Below, in pieces: positions 34,218 through 45,466 of a stretch of 64,000 nt of DNA. The number at the start of each line of letters is the position of its first letter. Positions within the stretch are counted from its first letter, which is position 1. The notes under the pieces were generated by a model, which made no database searches, was not told where the DNA came from, and saw nothing but the letters and a program-made list of their open reading frames with translations. The stretch comes from Prochilodus magdalenae (lineage: Eukaryota > Chordata > Actinopteri > Characiformes > Prochilodontidae), in the NCBI GenBank assembly GCA_024036415.1, contig JAMWET010001068.1:29409-93408 (forward strand), in the 5' to 3' direction. The position numbers and the translations under genes were made by a program.

Positions 34218-34375
34218 GTGAAGGACAGGGTAATAATGTATACGGCGGAACACACAGTCACAGTAGTTGTCCACTCTATTAGACACTCCTACCTGCAGTG
34301 TTGGTCATCCTCTAGTCCTTCATCATGGGCTTTGGAGGCTGTTGGCTGGATAGCTTTGGTTGGTGGACAATTTAA
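34218..34375 (+). mobile_element. Dispersed element C, deleted copy
   Basis: Has CAGTGAAGGACAGGGTAATA (inverse-type start), then GTCCACTCTATTAGACACTC and TGGTCATCCTCTAGTCCTTC. The middle is missing. Confidence 0.65.
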
Positions 34376-35040
34376 CAGTTTTGTCAATATATATATTTAC
34401 ATATCTGTTCTTAAGAGTAGAAAAGAAAAAAAACAGTGTTAGTGAATCTCTGGAGTCTCCTCTTAGATATTTAATATTAAACAGACTTTTTAAAAAATGC
34501 ATACTTTGGTGCCCCCTGGTGGTTCTAAGTGACGGCTTACTTCCCTAAAAGCCCGACAAAGCGGGGAGCCCAGTTTCCTAAAAGCGTTTTAGTGTTGAGG
34601 CCAGCATGACTAGTAGAGGGAGTGATCAGTGTGGTGCTCTCTTTAGGGAATCCTCACTGTTAAGGCATATAGGCCTAAAGATGGTGTACATGGGGTACAC
34701 AACTCAAACTTGCTGTAAAAAACCTTCAGTATTAAAAAAAATCCAAATTCTTTTACTAGCAGGTGGCCATTGCTGTTGACACGTCAGAGGGCTGCTCTCT
34801 CGTCCACTGAGCGAGGGACCGTGAGCTACATATCTTGTGTAAATGTCCAGCTTCCAGCTTTAGCCAGAATGTGACATCACTCCAGATAGCAAAGACAAGA
34901 CAGTCTTATGACAAGAGGTCATCACAGTGTGCTCATAGGAAATCTGATTACTCAGTGTTTATCACTCCAGATGATCACTTCTATATAAAATCCAGAGTTA
35001 TGCGGTTTATACTGCATATGTACACGATGTACATGTAGAT
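34376..35040. other. Spacer, AT-rich, no gene seen
   Basis: No recognisable coding content on either strand. Confidence 0.4.
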
Positions 35041-35044
35041 AAGG

Positions 35045-35046
<2 letters not shown>

Positions 35047-35112
<66 letters not shown>
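35047..35112. repeat. (ATCT)n microsatellite
   Basis: About 16 clean units. Confidence 0.97.
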
Positions 35113-35330
35113 GTGTTTATAAGTGTTATATAGCACATATTGTACATTTTCTTAACTTATATACATACATCTATTTTTCTTCTCTCTAGTCTTTCATTTC
35201 TTATTAAGTACTTAGTATTTATATTGTAATTGTTTAGTACTTGAAGTCCGGGAGCGAGTGCAGAGTAAGAATTTCATTGTACAGTGCAACTGCTTGTGTC
35301 TTGAATCTTGAGATTTGAATGGCAGACAGA
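35113..35330 (+). mobile_element. Possible LINE 3' tail
   Basis: AAGAATTTCATTGTACAGTG then CAACTGCTTGTGTC resembles the AATTTCATTGTAC..TGACAATAAA tail of fish L1-like elements. No coding part. Confidence 0.3.
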
Positions 35331-37034
35331 GGAAAGACATAGCGAAACTGTTTAGATGAATTTAGCTACTTTAGGTTGGTTTGTAATAAACATTGCATTT
35401 TAAGTGAAACTATTTTATATTCAAGCAGCCAATTATTTACCAACCTACCCCACAGCTGCAGTTAGCATGAACTAGTTCTAACAGTCGCTAAGCTAAAATG
35501 AATTCAGTCTAATTCGGTTTTGTCTGAACCAAATGAGCTTTAAATTGAAATACCTGAAAAAATGCTAATAATAACAATAATACATATAACTTACTTCCAG
35601 ATGGGCTTTTAAGCAAACACTCCAATCGTTAGAACAATTAAAATAACGGTGAAATCACATATATGACTATATTTAAACACATTTTAGACGCCCATATACG
35701 ACACTGGGACACTGGAAACAAATTTTGCCAGATTATTAACTTCACAACCTGCTTTCCAAATAGCAGGCAACCGGTCACTTTAAAAAAATAACACGGTAGG
35801 TAGTTTTAAAATAATCTTTTCATTTAATGAAACTGAACTTCTTGTGTTCATAGTTAGCTTTCTTTTTTTGGCATGCTGGCTAATGTAGCTAGCTACTGAG
35901 TAACCCAACTCACCAGAGACACCATCAATATCTAGAAGTAAAATAAAAAATAAAAATAGAAGCTGGGGACTTTGTTTAAGTCTACTCCGTTATCTTTCTA
36001 GCACTTTCCTTGTAATGGAAAAGAGAGAAAGAGATGTATTGCAGTTCTTACACCGGTGAGGAAAAACACAGTTTGGTGCCAGTGAGCTCTAATGTTAGCT
36101 AGCTCAGGAATCTAGCTAATCTAGCTAATGTCAGCGCTTCGCTGGTAGAATCCTAATACGCCATTTGCAGATCTCCTTGATGTAGTTTGTGGGTTTTACA
36201 GGGTGTTTACTGCTATGAAGTGACACCTTCAGCTGTTTTTATGAGCTGCTCTGCTAAAGCGAAGATAGCTAGCCCTAGCTCCACCTTAGCTAGCTAGCTA
36301 GCTGTCTTTGTCAGCTCACTTGACTGACAAGCCTGCCAACCAGAGCACGAGGATGTAACTGTATAGCAAGAAACATACTATAGACTGTATTAATGGTATC
36401 CACAACAAGCCAGCTATTACCAGTAGGAGCTCATGTTAGCTAGGTTTGCTAGCTAGCTAGCCAGGAGAGCTAGAACCCGGACATAAACGGTAGATACGTC
36501 ATGGCAAAACAAATGGATAACCTACTTCTGTCAACACACGTGTCACTAAAGAACTTGAGATGTTGGAAAGGAGGCTGTACAATCAGAACTTGAGTTGGTA
36601 GAAGGCTGAACTCCTGACAGAGGCAGAACTTCCAAGCAATGGATGGAGCTCAAAAATGGCCAGGAAAAAGCTTCAAGCCTCGCAAACTTTAGTTATTTCA
36701 CCTCACAAAATCAGGAGTTATAACTTACTGCTGAAGAAAAACCTTAACAATGACCTCAAACCCCCCCCCCCGCAGTTTAAAATATATATCACAGCAAGGC
36801 AATGTCATTTATTCCTAATGAAAATGTGGCCAGGCTCTGTCAGCGCCTAGCATGGAGCTCCACTCTGCAATCATGGTTTCAATCATGAAGCTTTTAGAAA
36901 CTTTTTTAGCGGTTTAGTCCAGGATCATTATATTCTTCCAGTTTTCTCCAACTTCCAAGAGGTTTAGTCTCGCAGGTCCCTCCCTCCATTTCTTACTGCA
37001 GGCCTATTAACTCCTCTAGAGCTGCTCATATATA
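35331..37034. other. Long AT-rich spacer with TAGC-rich patches
   Basis: (CTAG/AGCT)n patches at 36090-36125, 36286-36303 and 36440-36462; a C12 run near 36762. No ORF with a known domain. Confidence 0.45.
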
Positions 37035-37565
37035 CAGGGGTTGGACAATGAAACTGAAACACCTGGTTTTAGACCACAGTCATTTATTAGTATGGTGTAG
37101 GGCCTCCTTTTGCGGCCAATACAGCGTCAGTTGGTCTTGGGAATGACATATACTGCGTCCTGCACAGTGGTCAGAGGGATTTTAAGCCATTCTTCTTGCA
37201 GGATAGTGGCCAGGTCACTACGTGATGCTGGTGGAGGTTGGTCCTTCTTGGTGGTATGCTGACATTACCCTGGATACCGTGGCTCTTGATACATCACAAA
37301 GACTTGCTGTCTTGGTCACAGATGCGCCAGCAAGACGTGCACCAACAGTTTGTCCTCTTTTGAACTCTGGTATGTCACCCATAATGCTGTGCATTGCAGT
37401 ATTTTGAGCAGAACTGTGCTCTTACCTGCTAACTGAACCTTCACACTCTGCTCTTACTGGTGCAATGTGCAATTAATGAAGATTGGCCACCAGGCTGGTC
37501 CAATTTAGAGATGAGACCTCCCACACTAAAATGACAGGTGTTTCAGTTTCATTGTCCAACCCCTG
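37035..37565 (-). mobile_element. Tc1-type MITE with perfect ends, copy 1
   Basis: 531 bp. CAGGGGTTGGACAATGAAAC at 37035 is inverted as GTTTCATTGTCCAACCCCTG ending at 37565, and TA flanks both sides (37033-37034, 37566-37567), the Tc1/mariner target duplication. It is nearly identical, inverted, to 44833-45365. Inside, minus strand, is a 54-codon helix-turn-helix ORF (37218-37382). The catalytic domain is missing, so the element depends on a transposase made elsewhere. Confidence 0.9.
37218..37382 (-). CDS. 54-aa helix-turn-helix peptide, Tc1 transposase N-terminus only
   Basis: ATG at 37382-37380, TAG at 37220-37218. The peptide begins MGDIPEFKRGQ and contains VTKTASLCDVSRATVSRVMS, a clear helix-turn-helix with the recognition helix SRATVSRVM. 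In Tc1 transposases this first PAIRED subdomain (PAI) binds the terminal inverted repeat. A full protein has about 340 residues; everything after the first DNA-binding domain is gone. Relative to the copy at 45018-45182 there are four base changes, three replacing a residue (I to T, A to V, R to P) and one silent, so no sign of purifying selection. It might act as a dominant repressor by binding ends; no evidence of expression. Confidence 0.4.
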   Translation of the reverse strand: MGDIPEFKRGQTVGARLAGASVTKTASLCDVSRATVSRVMSAYHQEGPTSTSIT

Positions 37566-37567
37566 TA

Positions 37568-37591
37568 TGTATATATATATATATATATATG
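37568..37591. repeat. (TA)n microsatellite
   Basis: Immediately beside the transposon's TA target site, which suits insertion into TA-rich DNA. Confidence 0.9.
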
Positions 37592-37614
37592 GAAAACTGA
37601 CTTTACATTGACAT

Positions 37615-38185
37615 GGTTCAGCGCATACCGTGAACCTCAAACACTGTTGTTCAAGTGTGAATCCAGGCTGGGGAAGGGATGCCGGCATTTTCCATTCCCT
37701 TCTCAAGAAATCCCAACTGCCAGCGGTACATGGTTCTTCTTTAAACCAGGCTGAAGTTGCTTCCCGCTTCACTAGCTTCTTAATCCAATGCAACTGTGGC
37801 CTCTTTTAAGGAGGAGCAAAAACTCCCAAACCAAGCTGGAGAACAGGAACTTCAGCTCCCGTATCCCTAACAGGATCCCGGAACAACTTTAATCCTGCAG
37901 TCGGCACATTTCGCTCCGGACAGTTTCCCAAACCTCTCTGGACAATACGGAGCATCTTCGCTCAGCGTTTGACCCTTAAGAGACTGAAGGGAGGAGCAGC
38001 TCCACCTTTACAGCAGCCTGTAAGTAGCAGCCATGCTGTGTGATTGTATCCGTGCAGGCCGGTTGAGGCGGATCACCTTAATCTGAGAGTTCCATAGTGA
38101 GGATCACCTTTAATCTATTGTGTGTGGATGTGCTGATGGAAAGCCAGTAGCTAGTATAGTAACATTAGCAACTAACATTAGCACC
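37615..38185 (+). repeat. Repeat R520, copy 1
   Basis: Shares with 43225-43740 the blocks CCAGGCTGGGAAGGG, CAGYGGTACATGGTT, AACCAGGCTGA.GTTGCTTC, AGAGACTGAAG.GAGGAGCAG, then CTCCACCTTTA and GCAGCCTGTAAGTAG. It ends with GATGGAAAGCCAGTAGCTAG. Also at 45467-46130 and, inverted, 49353-49910. Noncoding; class unknown. Confidence 0.8.
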
Positions 38186-39035
38186 AAGTAACTAGCATAG
38201 CTAACTGAATAGTATGAGGGCGGAGCTTATTTACACAAAGGCTCATTTGATTTAGTCTGTTTCCACATGCTGCTTCTGTATGATCATCACGTGCACTCTC
38301 GCTGTAAACCAGCCAATCAGAGCAGAGCTCATCTAAATATTCATGAGTGACCATGAGTGGACATTCTGATCATAAGGACTGCTCCGTAACTTCTGTCTGG
38401 AGTTGTTAAGAGCACTCTCGGTGGTGAGAAACTTCTGGAAGGGAGATACGGGGACGGAAAGCTTCTCCTTCAGACAGAAGGTGAACCCATTTAGTCAATG
38501 AGTGACTGTAATGAGTCAATCAGGCAAGGCTTTTGTCAGACGGATGGATCGACGCTTTCCCCAGCTCTAACTGTGCCTCATTCTGCTCTGCCCGGCTCAA
38601 AAGTGCTCTATTTAAAGGCCCATTGCTTTAAATGCTCCGTGTTTTAATGGCGGAGCCTCTAATCATATGTGGAGGATAATGAACCCACTGACCTCAATAA
38701 GGAGAACCCTAAAAATACTCCTCCGTGCTCCACGCTGGGACATTACGAGATCATTACACGTACAGGGTAAGCTATTTTCCCAAGAGACTTTACAAAGTGT
38801 GCTATAACTTTTGTAGAGGCCATAATTTATTAGCAGTTTTCATTTTTCAGAAAATAAACAGTAATTTTACATTTTTATATTTTTTTTCTAAAATATTTCT
38901 GATATTTATTCTATTATATTTATGAATAAAAACCAAAAATGTTAAAATCAAGTATGAAAATGGCTTATACAAAATAAATGGCTTATTATATGGTGTTCAG
39001 TTCAGTGTAAGTACAAATTTTGCAGTAAGATTAGC
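38186..39035. other. Spacer, AT-rich to the right; no gene seen
   Basis: 38220-38720 looks low-repeat; 38830-38945 very AT-rich. Confidence 0.4.
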
Positions 39036-39088
39036 ATCTGTCTATCTATCTATATATCTATCTATCTATCTATCTATCTGTCTATCTG

Positions 39089-39147
<59 letters not shown>

Positions 39148-39180
39148 GTCTGTGTATCTATCTATCTGTCTATCTGTCTG

Positions 39181-39235
<55 letters not shown>

Positions 39236-39242
39236 GTCTGTG

Positions 39243-39279
<37 letters not shown>

Positions 39280-39290
39280 GTCTATTTATT
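39036..39290. repeat. (ATCT)n/(GTCT)n compound microsatellite
   Basis: About 60 four-base units with interspersed GTCT and a TGTGTATC block near 39151 and 39239. Confidence 0.95.
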
Positions 39291-39359
39291 TTTTATTCAG
39301 TAAATAAACAGAAACTGTGCAGTAAAATGGCAAAAATGTTAAAAAAAAAGTGGCCAAAT

Positions 39360-39550
39360 ATTGCATCCACTGATGAAGGTCTAGAGGATGACCAACTCTG
39401 CACTGTGCAGCAGCAGATGAGCTATCGTCTCTGACTGTCCATCTACAAGGTAGACCAGCAAGGTAGGAGTGTCTAATAGAGTGGACAGTGAGTGGACACC
39501 ACCCACATAATGCCTGCTCTGTGGGGGTCCTGTGGGGGGTCTTGGTGTAT
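39360..39550 (-). mobile_element. Dispersed element C, deleted minus copy
   Basis: GATGAAGGTCTAGAGGATGA, GCAGCAGATGAGCTATCGTC and AAGGTAGGAGTGTCTAATAG, then a jump to CCACCCACATAATGCCTGCT. Confidence 0.75.
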
Positions 39551-39668
39551 TACTGGTGTTGTATCTCTTTTGTTTTTTTTCCTTCCTGTTTTTATTCACT
39601 GAAAATGTTTCACTTTGCAAACTTGTTTGCAATCTGACCAAGAGGTGTCACTGTTGTCTGCTCCAAAG

Positions 39669-39902
39669 TGTGTGTGTGTGTGTATATGTGTGTGTCTGTG
39701 TATCTGTGTCTCTGTGTGTGTCTCTGTGTGTTTATCTGTGTGTGTGTGTGTGTATTTGCATGTGTGTATCTGTGTGTGTGTGTGTATACCCCTGTGTGTG
39801 TGTGTCTGTGTATCTGTGTCTCTGTGTGTGTCTCTGTGTGTTTATCTGTGTGTGTGTGTGTGTATTTGCATGTGTGTATCTGTGTGTGTGTGTGTGTACC
39901 CC

Positions 39903-39937
<35 letters not shown>

Positions 39938-40098
39938 CCGTGTGTGTGTGTGTGTGTATGTGTATCCGTGTGTATCTGTGTGTGTGTATCTGTGTGTGTG
40001 TGTGTGTGTATCTGTGTGTGTGTATCCGTGTGTGTGTGTATCCCTGTGTGTGTGTGTGTGTGTGTGTGTGTCTATCAGTGTGTGTGTGTGTGTGTGTA
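39669..40098. repeat. (TG)n-type repeat with 110-bp internal duplication
   Basis: TCTGTGTATCTGTGTCTCTG occurs at 39695 and 39805 in a 110-bp duplicated block. The rest is TG with ATC and CCC interruptions. Three plus ORFs (155-206 codons, Cys/Val/Ser only) cross it and are artefacts of the alternating repeat. Confidence 0.97.
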
Positions 40099-40552
40099 CA
40101 GTCTGGGACGCTGCTGCTTGCCCTGTGTCACATGACAGATTGGACAGATTAGACAGTAACAGTCCATTAGGCTAATAATTACTGCTGCTTAGCTGTGTAC
40201 AGGTGCAGTGTTCAGTTTACTGTGTACCAGGTGTTGGCCTTGGTCTTCCATAGGCAGCAGTGTCTCTTATCAATGTACTGTGTATTATCACTCACTGCAC
40301 ATACTGATGTCTAAGTGTATGTATTCTGATCCCAGAGTCCAGCCAAAGGCCTGCTTATGTCCGTCTGTCCGATTTTCAGAGTGTGCAGCCTCCTCGTCTG
40401 TTCTCGAACCGTTCATGAACCTTGCCTGGAAAACTCTGAACGGAGATGTCTCTATTAACCAGAGCTTCTTCCTCCCGGCCCAACACATCTCAATGCCCCA
40501 CCCACAAACCCTCTATTATAGCATCTGTCTGGTGTCTATTAGCTACAACACA
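40099..40552. other. Spacer, no gene seen
   Basis: Nothing recognised. Confidence 0.4.
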
Positions 40553-40628
<76 letters not shown>

Positions 40629-40630
40629 GC
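40553..40630. repeat. (ATCT)n(GTCT)n microsatellite
   Basis: About 9 ATCT then 11 GTCT units. Confidence 0.97.
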
Positions 40631-41334
40631 GAAGGCATAAATCCCTGACTCAAAACTGCTCACATGAGCATGCCAGGCCAGTAGAGGGCGATAACAGCTT
40701 ATAAAACCAGATGTAATGAACCTCAGGAAGAACAAACATAGACGAATCTAAAGCCTAGAGTTCCTCATAAGGTGACAGTGGCGTGTGACCCATCAGTAAC
40801 CTTTGACCTGCATGCCTTGGATTTAAAATCGGATCACTGCTGGAAAACCGAAGAGTACAAGCGAAGGAACACTGTGAGGTTTGTTTACATCACCATGGCC
40901 ATGTACCTGTGTTCGAAACTTCCACAAAGTCTACTCAGGGTTTTCTAGCTTTTCTCTCCAGTTGAATTATGGAGTTACTGCTTTTCCAATGACAATCACA
41001 TCACTCATACAGCAGAGAATGTAAAATGTTAAATGTAAAACTAATACATAAGGTTCTAGCTGCAACTGAGGATGTTATCAGGGCCACAGATGATGTCAAA
41101 TGTTAACAAAGGAAGAACATTCCCAGTGTTACATTTCCACAATGTTTTATGGATGTTACTGAGACCGGCGTTAAGTAGACAGAATGGTTTTAAAGAATGT
41201 TCTCCAACCTTTAGAAGAACACTCTGGAAATCAAAAAAAGCATTAACGGAACTTCGCATTGCATATTCCCCAAACAATTTTAGAGTCACTGCACAGCTTA
41301 AACTTGTTGCTAGCCTCGTGCTGGGTGGTCATAA
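40631..41334. other. Spacer, no gene seen
   Basis: Nothing recognised; CCAGTAGAGGGCG at 40679 is a common vertebrate word of unknown value here. Confidence 0.4.
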
Positions 41335-41695
41335 TTATAAGAAAGTGGAAACTATGAGATGCTAAGTCAAAGTATGAGCTAGTAAGTCATAATTGAGAAA
41401 ATAACTCAATTATGAGATAGTAAGCCATAATTATGAGAAGGTAAGTAAAAAGCTATGATGATGCTAAGTTCAAAATTATGAAATAGTAAGTCATAATTCG
41501 AGAAAGTAACTCATAATTATAAGATAGAAAGTCAATTATGACAAGGAAGGTATCCATTATGGGATTGCCTAGGACATAATTCAAAAAAAGTAAGTCATAA
41601 TTATGAGAGCTAAGTCATAAACTAGTTCGCGCTAAGTCAAAATTATGAAATAGTAAGTCGGTAATAAGAAAAGTAAATCAAAATGATGAGACAAT
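41335..41695. repeat. Degenerate tandem repeat of about 20 bp, AAGTCATAATTATGAGA
   Basis: About 15 worn units. The core TCATAATTATGA is itself an inverted repeat. Confidence 0.8.
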
Positions 41696-43224
41696 CCAAC
41701 AGTTCCACTTATTCTACGAGGGCTCTAAATTCAGATAAGTCATTCAGCATTTTTAACTCTTGAGGTGAAGCTTGTTAATGAGCTGTGTGAGTTAAACAGG
41801 CGCAAGCGGGGAACACGGTTGCGCCTCCAAAGAGAACCCCGCTCATTTCCACTAAAAACTCTCCACACGCCGCCATTCCCTGACGAGATTACTCTAATTC
41901 TATGTTGCTTTGAGATTTCACTCATTTTATTCTGCATCCCACCCGCCCCCAACCAAAAGCTGAAACCGAGTGACCCTTCTGTGCTTCTACGTTCTGTGAA
42001 TTGCATAGTGTGGGGTGAGGCTCCACATAGATCATAGCTAAAACACTAGTGTAGGCAGTCCCGGAGGAAAAAGGAGCACTAGAAAGGTCATTCATAAGCC
42101 CAGATCATATCTCAAGCTAACGGCACTTTGAAATGGATCTTATTTTCCGGATTGAATTCAACTTCGCATTTGTTCTACTGGGCTTTGCGTGCGATTGTAT
42201 GATATGCAATGCTCCTAATGAATAAATAAATACAGCTGATAAGCCGATGTCGACGCCTGACATATAAAATGACCATTTTCTGTCATGACCTCTAATCAAT
42301 TTGATCCAAGATTAAGACTGGGATCCAGGACATAAATTGGTAGCAGTTGGGGTAAACACGCACGAGGGGTGGGGATGTGGGGGTAGGTGGCAAGAAGGGA
42401 GGGTGAAAAAAGAAGAAGGTTCAATGCTGCCCTGAAGCAGCCTAATAACATTTACAATGGATTATAGAAACGTCCCTGTCGAACAAGCCTAGTGGCAAAG
42501 ATGCTAGACGAAAGGTCAAAAATATTTCAGACTAATGTTCCCATCGGGGGCCGCCGTGCTTGCACATGCCATACTTGAAAGGCAGCGCCTATGCATACCC
42601 TGAGGCCCAATGTGAGCCCAGAGTGCGCACGCTTAATCCCAGCTCCGAGTGCTCCGCGTGTCTCCAATACTAGGTCCTGCTCCATCACTGCCAGTGCCCT
42701 AATTGTAGATCAAACAACTCAACCTCCTCCCTCAACACCAGAGCTTGCCCCCCCCACTACATCAGGCCCCTTTTCCACATGGCATTTTCCGTGTCCATAT
42801 GTTGCTCCATTCATGGTGGCCAGGGCGAGACCGTCTGTAGAGAGTGACCTATGCTGCCTGCCTCGGCGCACCCTCTCTTATGCTTCAGATCCGCGCGAAC
42901 GGGTGCATTAGGCACTATTAGGCCCGGTGGGTTTGGAGGGCACGTTTTAAGGAGGATTCGCAGCAGCGGTGGCTGCCTTATTTGAAGTGGAGGCTCAGAC
43001 CAGCTTACAAATAAAACGATGCATGAAGGCACTTATAGATGCCGTTAGAATGGGGAACTGTACGTTACTAACTGTCGTAATGTTATTAGGGAGGATGGGA
43101 AAAGAGGCTGATCCCGAATTCCCCACACTGTACGGAACAGACTCATTAATATTTACACCCCCCCAACATATTACATACAACCACAGCGGAGCTATAGATC
43201 CCAAAAAACGGTGGACTAGGTGGA
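41696..43224. other. Low-repeat stretch, no gene called
   Basis: 42110-42310 is rich in homeodomain-like words (CCTAATGAATAAATAAA, TCTAATCAATTTG) and is the best conserved-element candidate here. ORFs at 42591-42911 and 42969-43328 (106 and 119 codons, plus) have no domain I recognise; the second runs into repeat R520. Confidence 0.4.
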
Positions 43225-43740
43225 CGATATCTAGCGTTCCAGGCTGGGAAGGGGGACGTCGGCATCTCTTCATTCCCTTCCCAGGGAGACCCAACTGTCA
43301 GTGGTACATGGTTGATGTTCATCGCTAAAACCAGGCTGAGGTTGCTTCACCTATTCACCAGCTTCTTAATCCAGCGTCTCACAGCGTTCCACCGTAAACG
43401 CCTTACAGCTTCTAACACGGGAGCCCCTAATGTAGAATAGCAGAGGGCACCTATTAGGAAGTACCACAGGGACGTTGATTCTGCAGTCAGCACGTTTCAC
43501 ACAGTCTCTTAAACAATATGGAGCAGCTCCGTTCAAACGTGTGACCCTGAAGAGACTGAAGAGAGGAGCAGCTCCACCTTTATTACATGTCATCACAACC
43601 CCCAACAGCAGCCTGTAAGTAGTCAGCACCATGCTTGTGTGATTGTTGTCCCGTATGCTTGCTGGTTAAAGGTTATAGTCTATTCTTAAACTGAGAGTAG
43701 TCCTATAGTGAGGACTCCAGCGTCCTTTAATCTACTTTTA
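43225..43740 (+). repeat. Repeat R520, copy 2
   Basis: See 37615-38185. This copy keeps TTATTACATGTCATCACAAC, absent from copy 1. Confidence 0.8.
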
Positions 43741-43773
43741 GGCCACCTTTCTTTTACCCGAACTGTTTTTCCG

Positions 43774-43870
43774 TTTTTTTTTTTTTTTTTTTTTATTTTT
43801 TTTTCGCCCCTTTTTTTTCCTGGGTCGACTTTTTTTCGACTTTTTTTTTTATTCGTTCATGTTTTTTTCT
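43774..43870. repeat. Poly(T)-rich tract
   Basis: T20, then T-runs broken by CGCCCC and TCGACT. It could be the reverse of a retroelement poly(A), but no element body was identified. Confidence 0.85.
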
Positions 43871-44449
43871 CTGTTTACATTATCTAGTAATCAGTAAATC
43901 AATTTTGCATACGGTTCCAGATCTGATCTCCTCATTTTAGAAAGTCAGCAGACGGTCACAGGAACATATTTCTGAACTAAAAGAGGCGGGGCTTATGATG
44001 ATCGATCTGAACTGGAGCCTGACTTAATTACAGGATACAGCGCCGGGCAGCAGCGCGTATATATGCTAAACATTAGCGCTTATAGCTTCTAGTGTTTTAA
44101 TTTCACTTCTAACAGCTTCTTCAGTAGGAGGACCCTTCGCCTTTCATCTCTCATAAATAATGAACCGCTAAATAAAACCAGATTAGTCCATATTTAAATT
44201 ATTTATAGACGAAAAGAAGAATGGTAAACCTGAAACCGTTTATTATATTCCCCGCGCTGAAATCATTATCTCACGTTTATCGGCAGGCGAATTAAGTGAC
44301 TGTACTTATCTTTAAATAAAGATAATCGTAGCTGTAGACGAATAAATAAACATATCTGTAATTTAGGTTCTAAAATAATGGAATTATAGTAAAACAGACA
44401 TCTCCGGTCCGTTTTTCCTTCACCGCAAACAGCCGTTACGTCTTTTTTT
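43871..44449. other. AT-rich spacer, no gene seen
   Basis: No ORF or repeat recognised. Confidence 0.4.
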
Positions 44450-44483
44450 CAAATTAGCTAAATTTCCTTCGGGATCAATAAAG

Positions 44484-44536
<53 letters not shown>
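44450..44536 (+). mobile_element. Non-LTR retrotransposon 3' tail followed by (ATCT)n
   Basis: AAATTTCCTTCGGGATCAAT then AAAGT and about 14 ATCT units. Same tail as 659-748, opposite strand. Confidence 0.6.
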
Positions 44537-44830
44537 GTCTTCAACTATCCATCTGTCAATCCATCCGTCCATCCATTATCTATCCAGTATTGAATCTGAA
44601 TCTGAATCTATCTATATATATTATATTATAATAAGAAACGTCTCCGCTCCGTTTCTCCTTCACCGCAAACAGCCATTATGTCTAAAACGCAGTGTTCGTT
44701 GTCTAACTAAATGACGAGCAGAATTGGGTTAGATTGTTCAGATTCTCTACTTCTAAAGATCCAGACGTGTTTTTTTTCTTTTTTTCTTTTTTAAGAAAGC
44801 ATGCGTCATAGCCCGGTTAGAACTTGAATA
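44537..44830. other. Spacer, no gene seen
   Basis: 44638-44690 (GTCTCCGCTCCGTTTCTCCT) repeats 44400-44448 closely: a short local duplication. Confidence 0.5.
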
Positions 44831-44832
44831 TA

Positions 44833-45365
44833 CAGGGGTTGGACAATGAAACTGAAACACCTGTCATTTTAGTGTGGGAGGTCTCATGGCTAAATTGGAC
44901 CAGCCTGGTGGCCAATCTTCATTAATTGCACATTGCACCAGTAAGAGCAGAGTGTGAAGGTTCAGTTAGCAGGTAAGAGCACAGTTCTGCTCAAAATACT
45001 GCAATGCACACAGCATTATGGGTGACATACCAGAGTTCAAAAGAGGACAGATTGCTGGTGCACGTCTTGCTGGCGCATCTGTGACCAAGACAGCAAGTCT
45101 TTGTGATGTATCAAGAGCCACGGTATCCAGGGTAATGTCAGCATACCACCAAGAAGGACGAACCTCCACCAGCATCACGTAGTGACCTGGCCACTATCCT
45201 GCAAGAGGAATGGCTTAAACTCCCTCTGACCACTGTGCAGGACGCAGTATATGTCATTCCCAAGACCAACTGACGCTGTATTGGCCACAAAAGGAGGCCC
45301 TACACCATACTAATAAATGATTGTGGTCTAAAACCAGGTGTTTCAGTTTCATTGTCCAACCCCTT
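44833..45365 (+). mobile_element. Tc1-type MITE, copy 2 (inverted relative to copy 1)
   Basis: Left end CAGGGGTTGGACAATGAAAC preceded by TA. The right inverted repeat is intact up to CCAACCCCT, with the last bases changed (TTT for GTA). Near-identical to 37035-37565 over its length. The internal plus ORF 45018-45182 is intact. Confidence 0.9.
45018..45182 (+). CDS. 54-aa helix-turn-helix peptide, Tc1 transposase N-terminus only
   Basis: ATG at 45018, TAG at 45180-45182. It starts MGDIPEFKRGQIAGARLAGA and continues with VTKTASLCDVSRATVSRVMS, then AYHQEGRTSTSIT. The fold is the first DNA-binding subdomain of Tc1 transposases. The following DNA (GACCTGGCCACTATCCTGCA onward) is not homologous to the catalytic domain. 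An intact start, an intact stop and no frameshift in both copies are expected simply because the element is young. Whether it is translated is unknown. Confidence 0.4.
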   Translation: MGDIPEFKRGQIAGARLAGASVTKTASLCDVSRATVSRVMSAYHQEGRTSTSIT

Positions 45366-45466
45366 TTTAAAGTTCTTGTGCATTTCTGTAAGCTTTAGTC
45401 TGTTTTATGACTTGAAGGGTCTCCGACTGACGATTCGACTCGTCGACTTCTAGAGGGCAGCCCTAT

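Noticed and set aside
37222..37407. 61-codon plus ORF and its counterpart at 44966-45178 minus
   Set aside because: Antisense shadows of the helix-turn-helix ORFs in the Tc1 MITEs.
39532..40175. Three overlapping plus ORFs of Cys/Val/Ser
   Set aside because: (TG)n-type repeat; peptides are low-complexity in every frame.
42591..43328. Two plus ORFs of 106 and 119 codons
   Set aside because: No domain; the second ends inside repeat R520.
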